64,000 nucleotides of DNA from Pleurostoma richardsiae. Taxonomy: Eukaryota > Ascomycota > Sordariomycetes > Calosphaeriales > Pleurostomataceae. Position 1 is the stretch's first letter, and the number at the start of each line of letters is the position of its first letter. Made by a program: the position numbers and the translations under genes. The stretch lies in contig JANBVO010000004.1 in NCBI GenBank assembly GCA_030052745.1, positions 806,001 to 870,000 on the forward strand, given 5' to 3'. A model generated the notes under the pieces. It was not told the DNA's origin and made no database searches. It was given only the letters and a program-made list of their open reading frames with translations. Below are positions 23,402 through 34,361 of this stretch, one piece after another.

Positions 23402-25144
23402 TCACCGCTTAACCCTTTTCTTGTCTGGGCCTTCCGCTTCCTCTTCCTCATCGCTCAGATCCGCATACGGAGTGATTGGCTGGGTAGTGCTCCACGCCTT
23501 AGTGAACATCGGATCCTTCTTCGCGACATCTGCGTATTTGAGTAACGCTTCTCTGGGGTCTTCATGAAGCATACGGCTGAGTGGGATGTTCTCATTGATA
23601 TGCTTCTCGTCCGGCTGGTTTCTACCAAATGGAGTCTGCTGCGGCACTGCCGGCCGTCTTGGGTCTCTCGACTTTCCGGATGCTGTAACCCCTGCGCCCT
23701 TCCGGCCCACGATGGCCCCCGGCGTCACAATAGAATCTCCAGATATGCCCACACTCTGATCCATGGTCAACGAAGGGTCATCATCGATGTGCCGTTTCTT
23801 GGGAGCCCGCATCATTACTTCGAGAGCGCCTCTGAAAGACTTGGTAGGACTGTAGAGAACGTGTGTCTCTGCATTTGCGGACCCCGTGACGATCTGGTTC
23901 AACTTCGGGTGCCAGTCAACCACAATGAGAGGTACCCCTGGCGTGATTGGTGTGACAAGCTCTTCCCTCAAATTACCAGGGTTCAGAATATGGAGATCGC
24001 CAGTTGGCGAGCCCGTGATAATGCTAGTAGAGTTTGGCGCGTACTTCACGTTGGTCATCGGGAACCTGTCGGACGTGGATGGGTGCGAGACGGAAACTAG
24101 CGGCTCCTTGAACTTGCGTGTGTCCCAGAGCTTGATCGTGTTGTCGCCTCCCCTAGTGATAACCATCCGGCCATCAGAGCTGATGTCGATACCTCCAGTC
24201 CAAGTATCGGGCTTATGTGCATCTCGTACCTCGGCGGCTGGCCGCGAGTACGGCCCGTTGCCACTGTACATTACCAGCGAGCCATCCAGAGCCGCTGCGA
24301 CAAGAACGTTGTTACCTCCTTGAACCGGAGTGCCCCATGCCACGGCCGTCAATCGTGTCCGACCTGCGGAGCCGGCCGCCTTGGACTTGACGACAATAAC
24401 TTCCTTCTGGCTCCTCTTATTGTTGATGTCCCATATGCGTAGCGTGCTGTCCGTTCCGGCAGTGACGCATAGGTTCTTGTCCGTCGGACTCCATGTTCCC
24501 GTCGTTATCTCTGAGACGTGCCCCTTAGTGTTGTGCATGTCTCTCAGGTACATGTCACCCTTGACGAACTCTGTCAGGATGTCTCCGTCTCTCGACATGA
24601 TCTTTGCTTGCGGATGCGCAGAGATGCAAAGGAAAACGCTTCCGGAGAGCGGGTTGAACTCGACAAGGTTTATTGGATGCGACTCCGCCGATGCCGCCGA
24701 AGCTTTCGTCTCCCAGGGATCGACTGTCCTGAAAGCGCGTACCGTTGTCGGAGTCATCGAGGCGAAGTCGTGCAGCTTAATCGTGCCGTCTAAGGAGCCC
24801 ATTATGAGTCTGGATCCGGAAGGATCGAGAGAAACGCTGGTTACGACGCGATCATGTGTCTTGAGTACCAGTTCGTGCGAGACGGGGTATTCATCTTGGT
24901 CGTCGGACTCGTCCGAGTCATCATCGCTGTCCTCATCAGAATCAGACTTCGCGCCGTCGGACTTTTCGTCGTCTTTCACCTTTGAGTGTTCCGGTTTTGC
25001 GACTACCCTCCTGCTGCGTTCTATTTGTGCGGCAATATCGGCGTCCTGAGACTTCTTACCAAAGGATGATGGCAAGAAGGCACGCATGGGGTCGTCCTGC
25101 GCAAGAACCGGCCCCTCGATCTCGAAGTCATCGCTATCGCTCAT
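23402..25144 (-). CDS. WD40-repeat protein, WDR70 / Gad1 family
   Basis: Single-exon gene of 580 residues. The first in-frame ATG is at 25144 and starts MSDSDDFEIEGP. The N-terminal 95 residues contain the family motif FGKK (about 29-32) followed by a strongly acidic Ser/Asp/Glu run. Five to seven WD40 blades follow (about 98-420), with clear GH...WD-type units such as HDRVVTSVSLDPSGSRLIMGS and DSTLRIWDI and NTIKLWDTRKF. The C-terminal part is disordered and basic, including KKRHIDDDPS, a DPREALLKYA helix, and ends KKRVKR, a probable nuclear signal. WDR70 works with the CRL4/Ddb1 ubiquitin ligase in histone H2B ubiquitination at DNA breaks in S. pombe and human; that role is inferred here from family alone. 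Confidence 0.88.
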   Translation of the reverse strand: MSDSDDFEIEGPVLAQDDPMRAFLPSSFGKKSQDADIAAQIERSRRVVAKPEHSKVKDDEKSDGAKSDSDEDSDDDSDESDDQDEYPVSHELVLKTHDRVVTSVSLDPSGSRLIMGSLDGTIKLHDFASMTPTTVRAFRTVDPWETKASAASAESHPINLVEFNPLSGSVFLCISAHPQAKIMSRDGDILTEFVKGDMYLRDMHNTKGHVSEITTGTWSPTDKNLCVTAGTDSTLRIWDINNKRSQKEVIVVKSKAAGSAGRTRLTAVAWGTPVQGGNNVLVAAALDGSLVMYSGNGPYSRPAAEVRDAHKPDTWTGGIDISSDGRMVITRGGDNTIKLWDTRKFKEPLVSVSHPSTSDRFPMTNVKYAPNSTSIITGSPTGDLHILNPGNLREELVTPITPGVPLIVVDWHPKLNQIVTGSANAETHVLYSPTKSFRGALEVMMRAPKKRHIDDDPSLTMDQSVGISGDSIVTPGAIVGRKGAGVTASGKSRDPRRPAVPQQTPFGRNQPDEKHINENIPLSRMLHEDPREALLKYADVAKKDPMFTKAWSTTQPITPYADLSDEEEEAEGPDKKRVKR

Positions 25145-26025
25145 GTTAAAACTTGCCGCGAAGTCGCGGATGGAGTTCAACTGTATCCGTCGGTGAGTGA
25201 TTGACGGTAGGAGAATCCGAGTTAAGTGGAAAGGGTAGAAACTTGACAGCGACGTTCGACATTCCCGGGCTGATTACCCTGAAGTTGGTAGAAGTTAGTG
25301 GGGGTCCAAGTGTTGAGCCGCCATCAGAAACATTGTGGGGGCACCACAACCTCAATGCATCAGGTCGCCTCCGGCAGAAACATTGTATTCCGCATGTCCC
25401 TGTTTTGGAGCTCTTTACGCTTCCCATGATTGAATTCGAGACCGAGCCATTTCTTTAACCAGTAATTTCGAGCTATTCATATCTAGGTACTCAATACGAA
25501 ACCAGTCTCGCAGATGCAAGCTTCTATGTAGGATCTCGATCTACTACGTCATCAATTCGTTCGCTGGTCGGACATCTAGATCCTGTTACTTTACGTGTTC
25601 ATGTCATGGAGGTGGCCTCAGAAAGCGAGATGCACAGTGATATTGGAAGCAAAACTGTGCATTGATATTGTTGTCGCAACTGGTACTCGTGCCCTTTCCC
25701 CGTCACATGTGAACAGTGGCTCCCTAGCGAGTCCCTAGACACATCTCCCAAAGTGATCGACCTCCAATTGACGATAGCTTCGCCGGTCCAACCGTCTCCA
25801 TCAGATGTCACACCAGCGCGTCGTCAAGTCCATATGCACTGCCATCCCCACCATTGACTTGGGTCCAAAAATCTTGAAGATCCGATCCTTCCCAACACGA
25901 GGCCGGTGGTGATGCCTAGCCTAGGCTCGACGCGAGTGATTGCGCAAGCATGATCGTTCGTTGTCATGAGGCTCCAGTTTGGGCGGTCAAGCTGAGCGAG
26001 GTCGAGTCAAGCTTGAGGTACGTGT
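25145..26025. other. WDR70-like promoter and eL41 3' flank
   Basis: 881 bp upstream of one minus-strand gene and downstream of another. It must include the promoter of the WD40 gene and the 3' UTR of the eL41 gene. No protein family is recognisable in its short frames. Confidence 0.5.
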
Positions 26026-26158
26026 TTATTTGCTGCGCAATGATCAGTACCGAGACAGCGACGAGGTTATGCGAGGATGAAACGTACCTGCGGGCTCTCA
26101 TCTTTCTTCTCTTACGCTTGAGACGTCTAACGCGCTTCTTTCTCCACTTCGCTCTCAT
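26026..26158 (-). CDS. rpl41: 60S ribosomal protein eL41 (25 residues)
   Basis: The smallest eukaryotic ribosomal protein, a single basic helix bridging the two subunits. Exons: 26158-26088 (23 codons plus two bases) and 26032-26026. The first exon codes MRAKWRKKRVRRLKRKRRK and MRAR, nearly identical to eL41 of other eukaryotes; the conserved last residues Ser-Lys and the stop are supplied only by the seven-base second exon, after a GT..AG intron (26087-26033, donor GTACGT, acceptor GCGCAG, branch ACTGAT). The total of 25 residues equals the universal length. The gene is too short to be found by ordinary frame searches. A leader intron is likely too (see the separate entry). Identity is very secure because of the almost complete match. 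Confidence 0.95.
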
Positions 26159-26169
26159 CTTGAACGGTG

Positions 26170-26337
26170 CTGAGGGAGGTTAGCTTGCAGCTCCGAGACT
26201 AGAGAAGTGGCGATGCAGCGGCAGAAGCTCGCTTTCCGCATTCTGTTGAGTGACAAGCCGGTATCAAGCAAACAGTATCACTTGCTTACTCAATTGCCGA
26301 TTTGGAAAGATCAACTGGGCTGGTCGGGCTAGCTTAC
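26170..26337 (-). other. Probable 5'-leader intron of the eL41 gene
   Basis: On the minus strand a donor CAG|GTAAGC ends at 26337 and an acceptor CCCTCAG at 26170, leaving 11 leader bases before the ATG. Leader introns just before the start are common in fungal ribosomal protein genes. A second possible donor (GTAAGC) lies at 26288. A CCAAT box (26517-26521) lies further upstream. Confidence 0.5.
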
Positions 26338-26589
26338 CTGTTCGAGGATGAGAAGTTGGATGATGGTGGTGGAAGAGTTGTGAAAGTTCGAAATCGGCAG
26401 AGGTGCCGTAGCTTTTGTGTGCGGTGGGAGAGTTAGGGTCCCGCATTCCACACGTGACTCTCGTCATTCTACATAGTACTCCGTACAGCGGTAAGGCACC
26501 CCGCAGTGTCACTCAACCAATCATGTTTCAGCGTTTGCTTTAAAGTTGCTATTCACGACTCGCTGGCAATCGTACACAAAGAGCTCAGT

Positions 26590-26854
26590 GAAGCATTACA
26601 ACCAGATATCTCGCTGTGTCTAAAGAGGCGATAGGGATGATTATCTTCTCAGAAAGTACCTAGATGCATCACGGATACTCGGAGAGAATTGGCTCCCCCA
26701 TGAAAGGGGGTTGGTAATACTCAAAGTCTTCGGCGAGAACCTGGCCATTACCTTGAGATAACGATGCCAGTGTCCAAATCCAGGAAGTCATTGACCACTT
26801 TCAATCGCTCCACGGATTCGTCAAGGGTGGAAGGGCTATCCAACTAGCCCAGAT
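26590..26854 (-). pseudogene. Decayed partial copy of the adjacent D-galactonate dehydratase gene
   Basis: This stretch is a diverged duplicate of part of the last exon of the neighbouring dehydratase gene, in the same orientation and ending about 30 bp past that gene's stop. By hand, 26627-26711 aligns without gaps to 27346-27430 with 64 of 85 bases equal, and 26806-26854 to 27536-27584 with 42 of 49 equal; the part between aligns with gaps. All seven differences in the second block and 12 of 21 in the first are transitions. It has no long open frame and lacks the start and most of the enzyme, so it is a relic. Limits to the left of 26627 are approximate. Confidence 0.8.
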
Positions 26855-26883
26855 GCTCATCGCATTGAAGTCTATGTCTATGC

Positions 26884-28202
26884 TCACCACTCCCTAATCT
26901 CGCCGCCGGGACCGATGAATCCAGGATTGGCCCAAGCCTTAAGCCCTTCAGTGGTTTTCGCCATCCTACGCACCTGCTCCTCATCCACCTCAATGCCCAA
27001 TCCGGGACCTTCTAAAATATTGATGTATCCGTCCGTGGGTAGCCACACCTCTGGGTTCTTCGTGTAGCTAATCAGGTCAACTCCCTCGTTGTAATGGATG
27101 CCCAAGCTCATCTCCTGGATCACAAAGTTAGGCATCGCCGTGTCAACCTGGACACTGGCAGCAAGCGCAATAGGACCCAGAGGACAGTGGGGTGCCACAG
27201 CGACATCGTAGGTCTCAGCTGCAGCAGCAATTCTGCGGATCTCTGAGATGCCGCCGCAGTGGCTGATGTCTGGCTGCAGGATGTCGATGGAGTGGGCCTC
27301 AAGGAAGGGCCGCACATCCCAGCGGCTGTACAGCCGCTCTCCTAGGGCGATGGGGATGGTTGTCTTCTCGGACAGAGCCTTGATGCCTCCGGGGTGTTCG
27401 GAGAGGAGCGGCTCCTCGATGAAAAGCGGTCGATAGGGCTCGAGAGCCTTGGCGAGCTGTCCGGCCATCGGCTTGTGAACTCGACCGTGGAAGTCGATGC
27501 CAGCGTCCAGTCCATGGGACTTTACTGCCTTCAGGCGCTCCACGGACTCGTCAAGAGCAGAAGGGCTATCTAGCCAGCCCAGATCAGCGGTCCCGTTCAT
27601 CTTGATGGACAAGAATCCCTGCTCCTTCCTTGCCTTACTGAGTACGATTAGTCATGACCCCACAGACGAGGTTCTCCAAGAGACTTACGCTGCTTCCGCA
27701 ACGTCTTGAGGACGGTCACCACCAATCCAGGCGTAAACCTTGATCTTATCGCGGAGCTTCCCCCCCAGGAGCTGGTAAATAGGCACACCCAAGTTCCTGG
27801 CTATGTGAGGTTAGTACAGCTTGACTGCAGTCATGCAAGAGTCGAGAAGTCGGTCACGGTACCCTTCAAGTCCCAGAGAGCGATGTCAATGCCTGCCAAG
27901 GCACTCATAAAGACCGCACCACCGCGATAGAATCCCATCCTCCAGGATGCCTGCCAGATATGTTCGATGTTGCTCAATTCCCGTATGTCAGCGTAGTCCA
28001 GAGTCATTGCGCTAAAGACCACTTACTCGGCTTCGAGTCCTATGTATCGGTCTCTCCAAGCGTCGAGGCATCCCTCGACAGCCTGCGTGTGGCCCTCAAG
28101 AGTAGCTTCTCCCCAGCCCACGCCGCCATTCTCATCCGTGATTTTCACGAAAAGCCAGCGGGGAGGCACGCGAAAGTATTCGAGCTTCGCGATTTTACCC
28201 AT
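26884..28202 (-). CDS. D-galactonate dehydratase (enolase superfamily)
   Basis: Dehydrates a sugar acid, most likely D-galactonate to 2-keto-3-deoxy-D-galactonate, with Mg2+. Exons: 28202-28027, 27972-27863, 27800-27689, 27637-26884; 383 residues, like E. coli DgoD (382). N-terminal capping domain begins [11 protein letters not shown], close to DgoD; GFYRGG and the WDLK helix follow. Barrel motifs: GIDFHGR (metal-site Asp and catalytic His), FIEEPLL (Glu), ALGERLYSR (Glu), [11 protein letters not shown] (Asp of the His-Asp pair), APHCPLGP (catalytic His) and FVIQEMS (Glu). The C-terminus ends GEIREW. All ligands and both general bases are present, so the enzyme should be active. The PhyH-type oxygenase gene lies 812 bp upstream on the same strand. 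Related acid-sugar dehydratases share the fold, so the exact substrate is inferred from similarity to DgoD. Confidence 0.9.
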
Positions 28203-29014
28203 CTCGTCGGAATCAACGTAAAATGTTGAATTGGTTTACGTCGCTTCAAGGTTCGCTAAAGCAGGAATTGTAGAGATGGGAACGGGGAGTAGGCAAAGGA
28301 AGTCGGAATACCCGTGCCCGATGCCTAGAATCGTGAGGTCTTTATGTCCTTCCTTCGCCGGTCAAACACGGTCCTGGCCTGCAGCTAAGGATGAGGATTC
28401 GTTCTCTGAGGAGCATCAATGTCCGAATCACCTACAACCACTAAGGTAGCTCCCTGATGTGGAGAGTTGGGCGCAATTGGAAGACATCCTCTAGGTGGAG
28501 CTGTTGTCTAATACCTTCATCATTACCATGGCACGAGATTGCCCACTTACCTTGACCTCGCCTACAATACCTACCAAATGGTACCTGGATAGGTAGGCAA
28601 GTTAGGTGGATGTATTCTCATCAAGTCTCTCAAAGACGCGCATGTGCTGCCGATACCGGGTTTGCCGGCAGTGGTTCGGGTGGGCCCCGTGCATGCATAG
28701 CGGACATTCTCGCCTCCGTCTGGTCCATTGAATGCAATAAGGAGCATCGGGATACCGCGTTTGGGAACAAGCGATGAGCCTCTCATGCGCCTCATGGAAT
28801 CTTCGGGGGCTCAGTGCATCGGCGATTGGTACAACAACCTGACCGTGCCTCGGATTCAGGCGGAATCGGAACCCGTGCTCAAGGTATTGGTATACTCCTG
28901 CAGCCGACGATTGGGATAGGCTTCGCTTCCGGAGAGGGCACACAGATCCATCGCCTTCTAGGTCATAGATTGCATCATTGTCTGTCTGTCTTACAAAATT
29001 GTACGGACGCCTAC
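28203..29014. other. Intergenic, dehydratase promoter and dioxygenase 3' flank
   Basis: 812 bp between two minus-strand genes. Around 28570-28615 there are short TAGGTAGG/TTAGGTGG-like motifs. The stretch 28610-28940 has a mid-length minus-strand frame with a faint look of sugar-acid aldolase sequence, but not enough to call (see rejected items). Confidence 0.45.
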
Positions 29015-30045
29015 CTAAGCCGCCGCGCTGACCCTTCGGTTCCCTTCCACTCTCTTGACCTCGTCTAACCTCTTTTGCTCTTCGAGCTTCATTTGTGCCT
29101 GAATCCTGACTCTCTCCGGCACTACCGCCTCTCGCGGTGCAGTGATCTCCCAGCCGTCTAGCTTCTGTCTGCCCAGTGCGCGAAGTGTGGTTAACTCGAC
29201 GAGGCTGTACTTGCCGTCTTCCCTGTTGAAGTTGAAGGGCTCCTTGAGGCTGACCGGTGGGTTGGTGATAATGCGAACGTTCCTTCGGGCATTGCTAGTT
29301 GCCGAGTGCAGCATGAGGGGATGCAGAAGGTAGACATCGCCCGTCTTTCCGTAAGCCTCTACGAAGCTCGAGCTGCTCGCGGCGAGGTTGTTGAACCATC
29401 CGAGGTTCTTCTCTTTCGCGAAGTCTGGTTGGCTGCGAGGGACCATGCGAGGAGAGACGCCTTCGGGATGGTCATATAGATGTTTAGCTACTTTTGGAAC
29501 GGCTTCAGGGCAGATCATCGTGCCACCGCCTTCCGGCTCGATGTCGGTGAAAAGGGGGATCACCAACAAACCCTGCTCAGGACTATCAAGATAGTGCACA
29601 AAGAAATCGCCGTCAACGTGCCACCCATCAAGCTGCTGCGGTGCCACAGGTTTCCCCTCGTTTTCGGCGCTGCCAAGGTTCACGATAAGGGAGTCCCGCC
29701 AGAGTTTTGAGTTGTCCGTTATACGGTCCTCCCCGCCACATAACTCGGATATGGCAGCCCAGGCGCGGGGCGCGAACTCCGCTGCAGAGAATGTCCGATG
29801 CCATGGCATATTCGTCCGGACCCTGGTCCATGTGCTTTTGTCCGTCGGGGACATGCCGAGCCGGGTCCAGACATCTTGGCAGATCTCGTCCGCTTGGTCC
29901 TTGGTGAAGGCTCCCTCGATTCTGAAGTTGTTAGCCCGTTATCTGCCACGGAGACTGGGCCGCTGTGATAGCAGACTGACTTCAGCCACCCGTGAGCGAG
30001 GAAATGTTCCTTTTCCGCATCAGTCAGGATCGAGTGTGTAGCCAT
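29015..30045 (-). CDS. Phytanoyl-CoA dioxygenase (PhyH) family protein
   Basis: Fe(II)/2-oxoglutarate-dependent oxygenase of 323 residues. Exons: 30045-29981 and 29921-29015; the join gives HGWLKIEGAF, a typical PhyH start (a helix, then a loop before the first strand). The double-stranded beta helix carries the metal triad: GWHVDGDFF (His and Asp) and, about 90 residues later, LLHPLMLHSA (distal His); RNVRIITNPP has the Arg for 2-oxoglutarate. The C-terminal ~45 residues are a charged helix ending in VSAAA, so no PTS1. Fungal members hydroxylate many small molecules, and the substrate cannot be told. It lies head-to-tail upstream of the galactonate dehydratase, which may indicate a small catabolic or co-regulated pair, an inference from position only. 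Confidence 0.87.
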
Positions 30046-31124
30046 TTCTGAAAACTGGTAGGATATGATGTCACGACCGGACTATATCACAGTAGGGAAG
30101 TCTTAGCAATAGCGAGGTTCAGAACCATCTCGGCGAGCCATCGGTTGTGAACCCTAAGCTCTATATATAAATATTTGCAGAGCACAAGGCAAGATGCTTG
30201 ATGACTGCGAGAGGTTGCTGCTGCTCGTCCACAAAGCGACGACCCACTCAGACGGGGAAAGCCAACGATGCGGGGAAGGTCATCTATTCATCCCCAGGAC
30301 TCCCCATTGGCGGGACTGTGCCCTTCATGCCGTGAAGCCGGCATGCCGGCTACGCAACCCGCGATCAGGTTGCAGAAAGCCCTAGGCCCACCCAGTCCGG
30401 CGCGCTGACGGCTGCGTCTGAAGTCTCCGTTGGACGACCGAGAGCCGGCGTCTGCGGAGGCTAGCGCCGAAAAGCTCCCGGGTAGCCCAACCGTCAAGAA
30501 CCACGGCGATGACGGTGAGACGAATGTGGGAAGGTGCATTGGATAATTGCCCTTTTGCTCCGGATAAATTCTATGCTGACATATTCAACCGCTGGTGGTA
30601 TGTTTCACGTCTGTGGTGTGTTAGGGAGCTTGGGGAGTACTTGAGAGTTGTGGCGATGTGGTCGGAAGCCGAGATCAACTCGGCTTTGTGTTGAGACGCT
30701 AGGGAGCGATCTGTGATCTAGCTCGTAAAAGCCATGATGTTAAGTTATCATGGTCATTCTGCCTTGGATGTATGTACCAATGGTCAGGCTGAGAGACCGC
30801 TCTATGTGTAGAGTATCTGGTAGGGAACGCAACTATGAGTGAGCATAAGAGATGGCCCGTGCACAACGGTCACCGCCTTTCCTAATCGGGCACCAGGCTT
30901 CACTTGCGCTTCTACGGCAGGATATCCAGACGCCAACAGCCCGCAGCCTTTCCTTTCGAGCTCAACCAGGCCAGGACGAAGAAGAAACACCAACACCTGA
31001 CTAGCTTACGTCTGCATCTACTAGCGAGAAAGCACGTCTATACGTAACACTGGAACCTTTGCCGCCCGACTAGACGTTCGGAAAGCTCCATCGCCCGGCG
31101 CACAGGGCTTGCCATATCGACACA
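30046..31124. promoter_or_regulatory. Divergent promoter, PhyH oxygenase / CFIm25
   Basis: 1.08 kb between two divergent start codons. It contains a perfect 16-bp palindrome (separate entry). The part near 30370-30500 is GC-rich, the part after 30550 more AT-rich. No gene is supported in it. Confidence 0.5.
30336..30351. promoter_or_regulatory. 16-bp perfect palindrome with CGG-N4-CCG core
   Basis: AGCCGGCATGCCGGCT reads the same on both strands and contains CGG-CATG-CCG, the inverted-triplet geometry bound by dimeric Zn2Cys6 factors. It lies about 290 bp before the PhyH oxygenase start. Binding is inferred from geometry. Confidence 0.45.
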
Positions 31125-31980
<856 letters not shown>

Positions 31981-32250
31981 AAGCGTGCCACGACTTATCC
32001 TGGGGCATGGAACGTAAGGAAGCGTTGCAGATGCGACCGCTGCGGCAAGCGGTTCTACCAGCCGCCAAACCTTCAGCACCATTACCGCGAAGAGCACGGC
32101 GCCACCACGCCTTTCCAATGTCGCGCATGCTACGTGCGCTTGGAGACATTGCCTAGCTTACTCGCTCACATCAAGACCCACGACAAGATTCGGTCTTACA
32201 CACCTGTGATCGGAGCGGAGTTAGACCTTGCGAGGTTGAGTGTCTCGTAA
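31981..32250 (+). other. Orphan open frame with two C2H2 zinc fingers, in frame after the CFIm25 stop
   Basis: 89 codons directly after the TAG stop of CFIm25, same frame, ending at a TAA. Finger 1: C-x2-C-x12-H-x4-H in CDRCGKRF...HHYREEH (about 32032-32097); finger 2: C-x2-C-x12-H-x3-H in CRAC...HIKTH (about 32119-32181), both with normal spacing. There is no ATG in this frame. It could be a stop-codon readthrough extension, an alternative last exon, the last exon of a separate zinc-finger gene whose start I cannot find (acceptor-like CACTAG at 31980 or TTGCAG at 32030), or a relic. The finger spacing is far from random, so real coding ancestry is likely; present use is open. Confidence 0.6.
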
Positions 32251-32314
32251 CTGTATCCGATAGACCGTCTGTACAATGGAAAATACCAATTTCTTAGCAC
32301 CATTCGCTGCCACT

Positions 32315-33090
32315 CTATGCTTTCTCGCCCTGGATGGTCGCAACAACCCGCCGCTGATGCCTGCTTGCCCGGAACTCCAAATACCATATACCCTGCCAGG
32401 TGCCCGTTGCCTAAAAACGTTTGTTAGCTACACGTGTCCCTGCCTGTGCTGCGATAGGGTGGTAAGCCTACAAGTTTACCGTCACGGATAGGGATCGTGA
32501 CGCTCGCGCCGATGAGCGCACTCTTGATATGCGCCGGCATGTCGTCGGGCCCCTCCGCGCTGTGCCTGTAGAGCTCCTGGCCTTTTGGGCCAGCCTCCGG
32601 GGCTATTCTGTCCAAGGCGTCGCTCATATCCTCCCGGACTATATTCGATGGCGCACAGTCAGAAAAGCGTGCCTCGAGGTCCCGCGGTGCGCAATGCTGC
32701 GGGCAGAGAGCCCGAAGACGTACCATCCTCATCCCAGTTCTCGTTGAGCGACAGCGCGCAGCTCGTGTGCTGCACGAAAAGGTTCAACAAGCCGACCTTG
32801 TAGTTCCGGATCTCGGGGAGCGACTGGACGACGTGGTCGGTGACGAGGTAGGAGCCACGCGACTTGGCGGGCAAGGTGAACTGCTTCTGGAACCAGGATC
32901 CCATCTTGAGCGGCGGTGGGGCACGCGACGAGGTTTGAGGACTGCTGGTGGTGGTAGTAGTGGTGGTGCCAAAGACAAGTCCGAGCGGGAACGACCAGAG
33001 TGAATGGAAGACTTGCGGGAAGAAGGCGAGCCCGAGGATGAGGAAGAACAGAAGGGTGGTTGTATGTGAGGCTTGAGGTGCGAACGGCAT
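32315..33090 (-). CDS. YjbQ/UPF0047 family protein with membrane-like N-terminal extension
   Basis: Small beta-fold enzyme-like protein; bacterial YjbQ has weak thiamine-phosphate synthase activity. Exons: 33090-32724, 32638-32472, 32410-32315; 209 residues. From residue 63 the sequence [19 protein letters not shown] is the normal family start; [11 protein letters not shown] (conserved His), [30 protein letters not shown] and GTWQGIW follow, all hallmarks. The 62-residue extension has a hydrophobic stretch ([16 protein letters not shown]) and Thr/Ser-rich linker, which the family usually lacks. Either it is a real membrane or import segment, or translation starts at the ATG at 32904 and gives the standard 147 residues. 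The true substrate in fungi is unknown. Confidence 0.85.
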
Positions 33091-34361
33091 GGTGGTGGTG
33101 GTGGAGGCTTGTGGTGGGTTTTCACCTTATCGATCGATTGATTGATCGCTCCCGGCCAGCTGTTAGACGTCATTATGGGTGTGGTGGGATAGCTGCTCTG
33201 GATGTTTGAAAAGGTCCCTCATATAATCATAGAGTAGATGGGACAGGGGACAGTTTTTTTTCTTAACTGTTCGTCTTTTCTTCGGTTTGATAGAGAACCC
33301 TTGATGAGGTTTTATGCCATCAGCTCTGTTCTGTAGACAATTATCTGTTCGACAACATCTTGTTTGCTTCGCAACTTAGCTGGGTCCTGTTCTACTCATG
33401 TGGCAGGTTGTTGAAGGTATGAAGATGTTTCCTTGCAAAAGTGTGTGAGATTGCTCCTGATCAATGGATTGCTTCTCAAAATACGTATTGTTCATTACGA
33501 ATTCTCCCCTTCCATCATATCACCCGTTCTTGCCATGTCTCTGAAAGAACGATGGTCGCGGTGGGTTTCACATCGATCAGCCCGCGTAGCTCTGGACGAG
33601 CTACTGCAAGGTCAGCTCGTATGCCTGTGATATCTCTCGTCTCCCCGGCTGTGGATGATAAGGTTCCCAGGCAAAGACAGAGGCCTGGAACCATGGAGGC
33701 GACCGTGGTATGTAGAAAACCCAGAGCATCCCTCCCGAGGCACGTATAATCTCCATATAGCCATACTATATTTGACACGCACACACCGTAGGTAAGGAAT
33801 CGTTATTGCAAACCTCGAAACTGCTTTGCTCCGTCAATTCGTGCCAAGCCGAGGGGCTGTGGGGTCAATTCCCGAGCTGGTGGATTGGTGTGGGCTGGCT
33901 CGGCCGGCTCTCGCTGCCGGAGCGGAGCAGGCGGATGACAAACATTGAGCCAAAGGATTCCCAGACATCACGGCGTAATCCGCAAAAAGCTGCTTATATC
34001 CGAGCTGCAGAGATACGTAGCGGAACGCCCGTCTTTGTTCGTTCTTCTCACCCCAGATTTTGCCAGGCCAAGGCATACTGCTGCTTACCTACTCGTCAAT
34101 CCGAGGAATTCGAGAGGGCATTGAAGTCGTCATCCCGCTTCTGACTAGGAGGGGCAGCTTATCCATTCGTTGTCTGGTTCTTTGCTGCTATAGGACTTAG
34201 GAAGCTTCTGCCTGTGCATCATCTGTACGCCGTGCCTTAGCCGCCTCCAAAGATCGGAGCCTCCCGCGACCAATCTTCTCTTGCGCAAATCACACCCTGG
34301 ACACGCTCTCTTCCACTGTAGCATGATACAGCTGCAGTTGATCTCGAGGTGATACGCGGCC
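33091..34361. promoter_or_regulatory. Divergent promoter UPF0047 / Ycf1-like transporter
   Basis: 1.27 kb between divergent starts; the side next to UPF0047 has GGT/GTG-type trinucleotide runs (33090-33120). Short frames show no family resemblance. No clear Yap1 site was found by eye, though TGACTA occurs at 34143. Confidence 0.45.

Noticed and set aside
28602-28943. Minus-strand frame with GQVVVPIADAL...RYPD, reminiscent of HpcH/HpaI-type sugar-acid aldolases
   Set aside because: It would suit the nearby galactonate dehydratase, but only about 25 residues look alike, metal-ligand motifs are absent and the similarity is not convincing by eye. A profile search would settle it.
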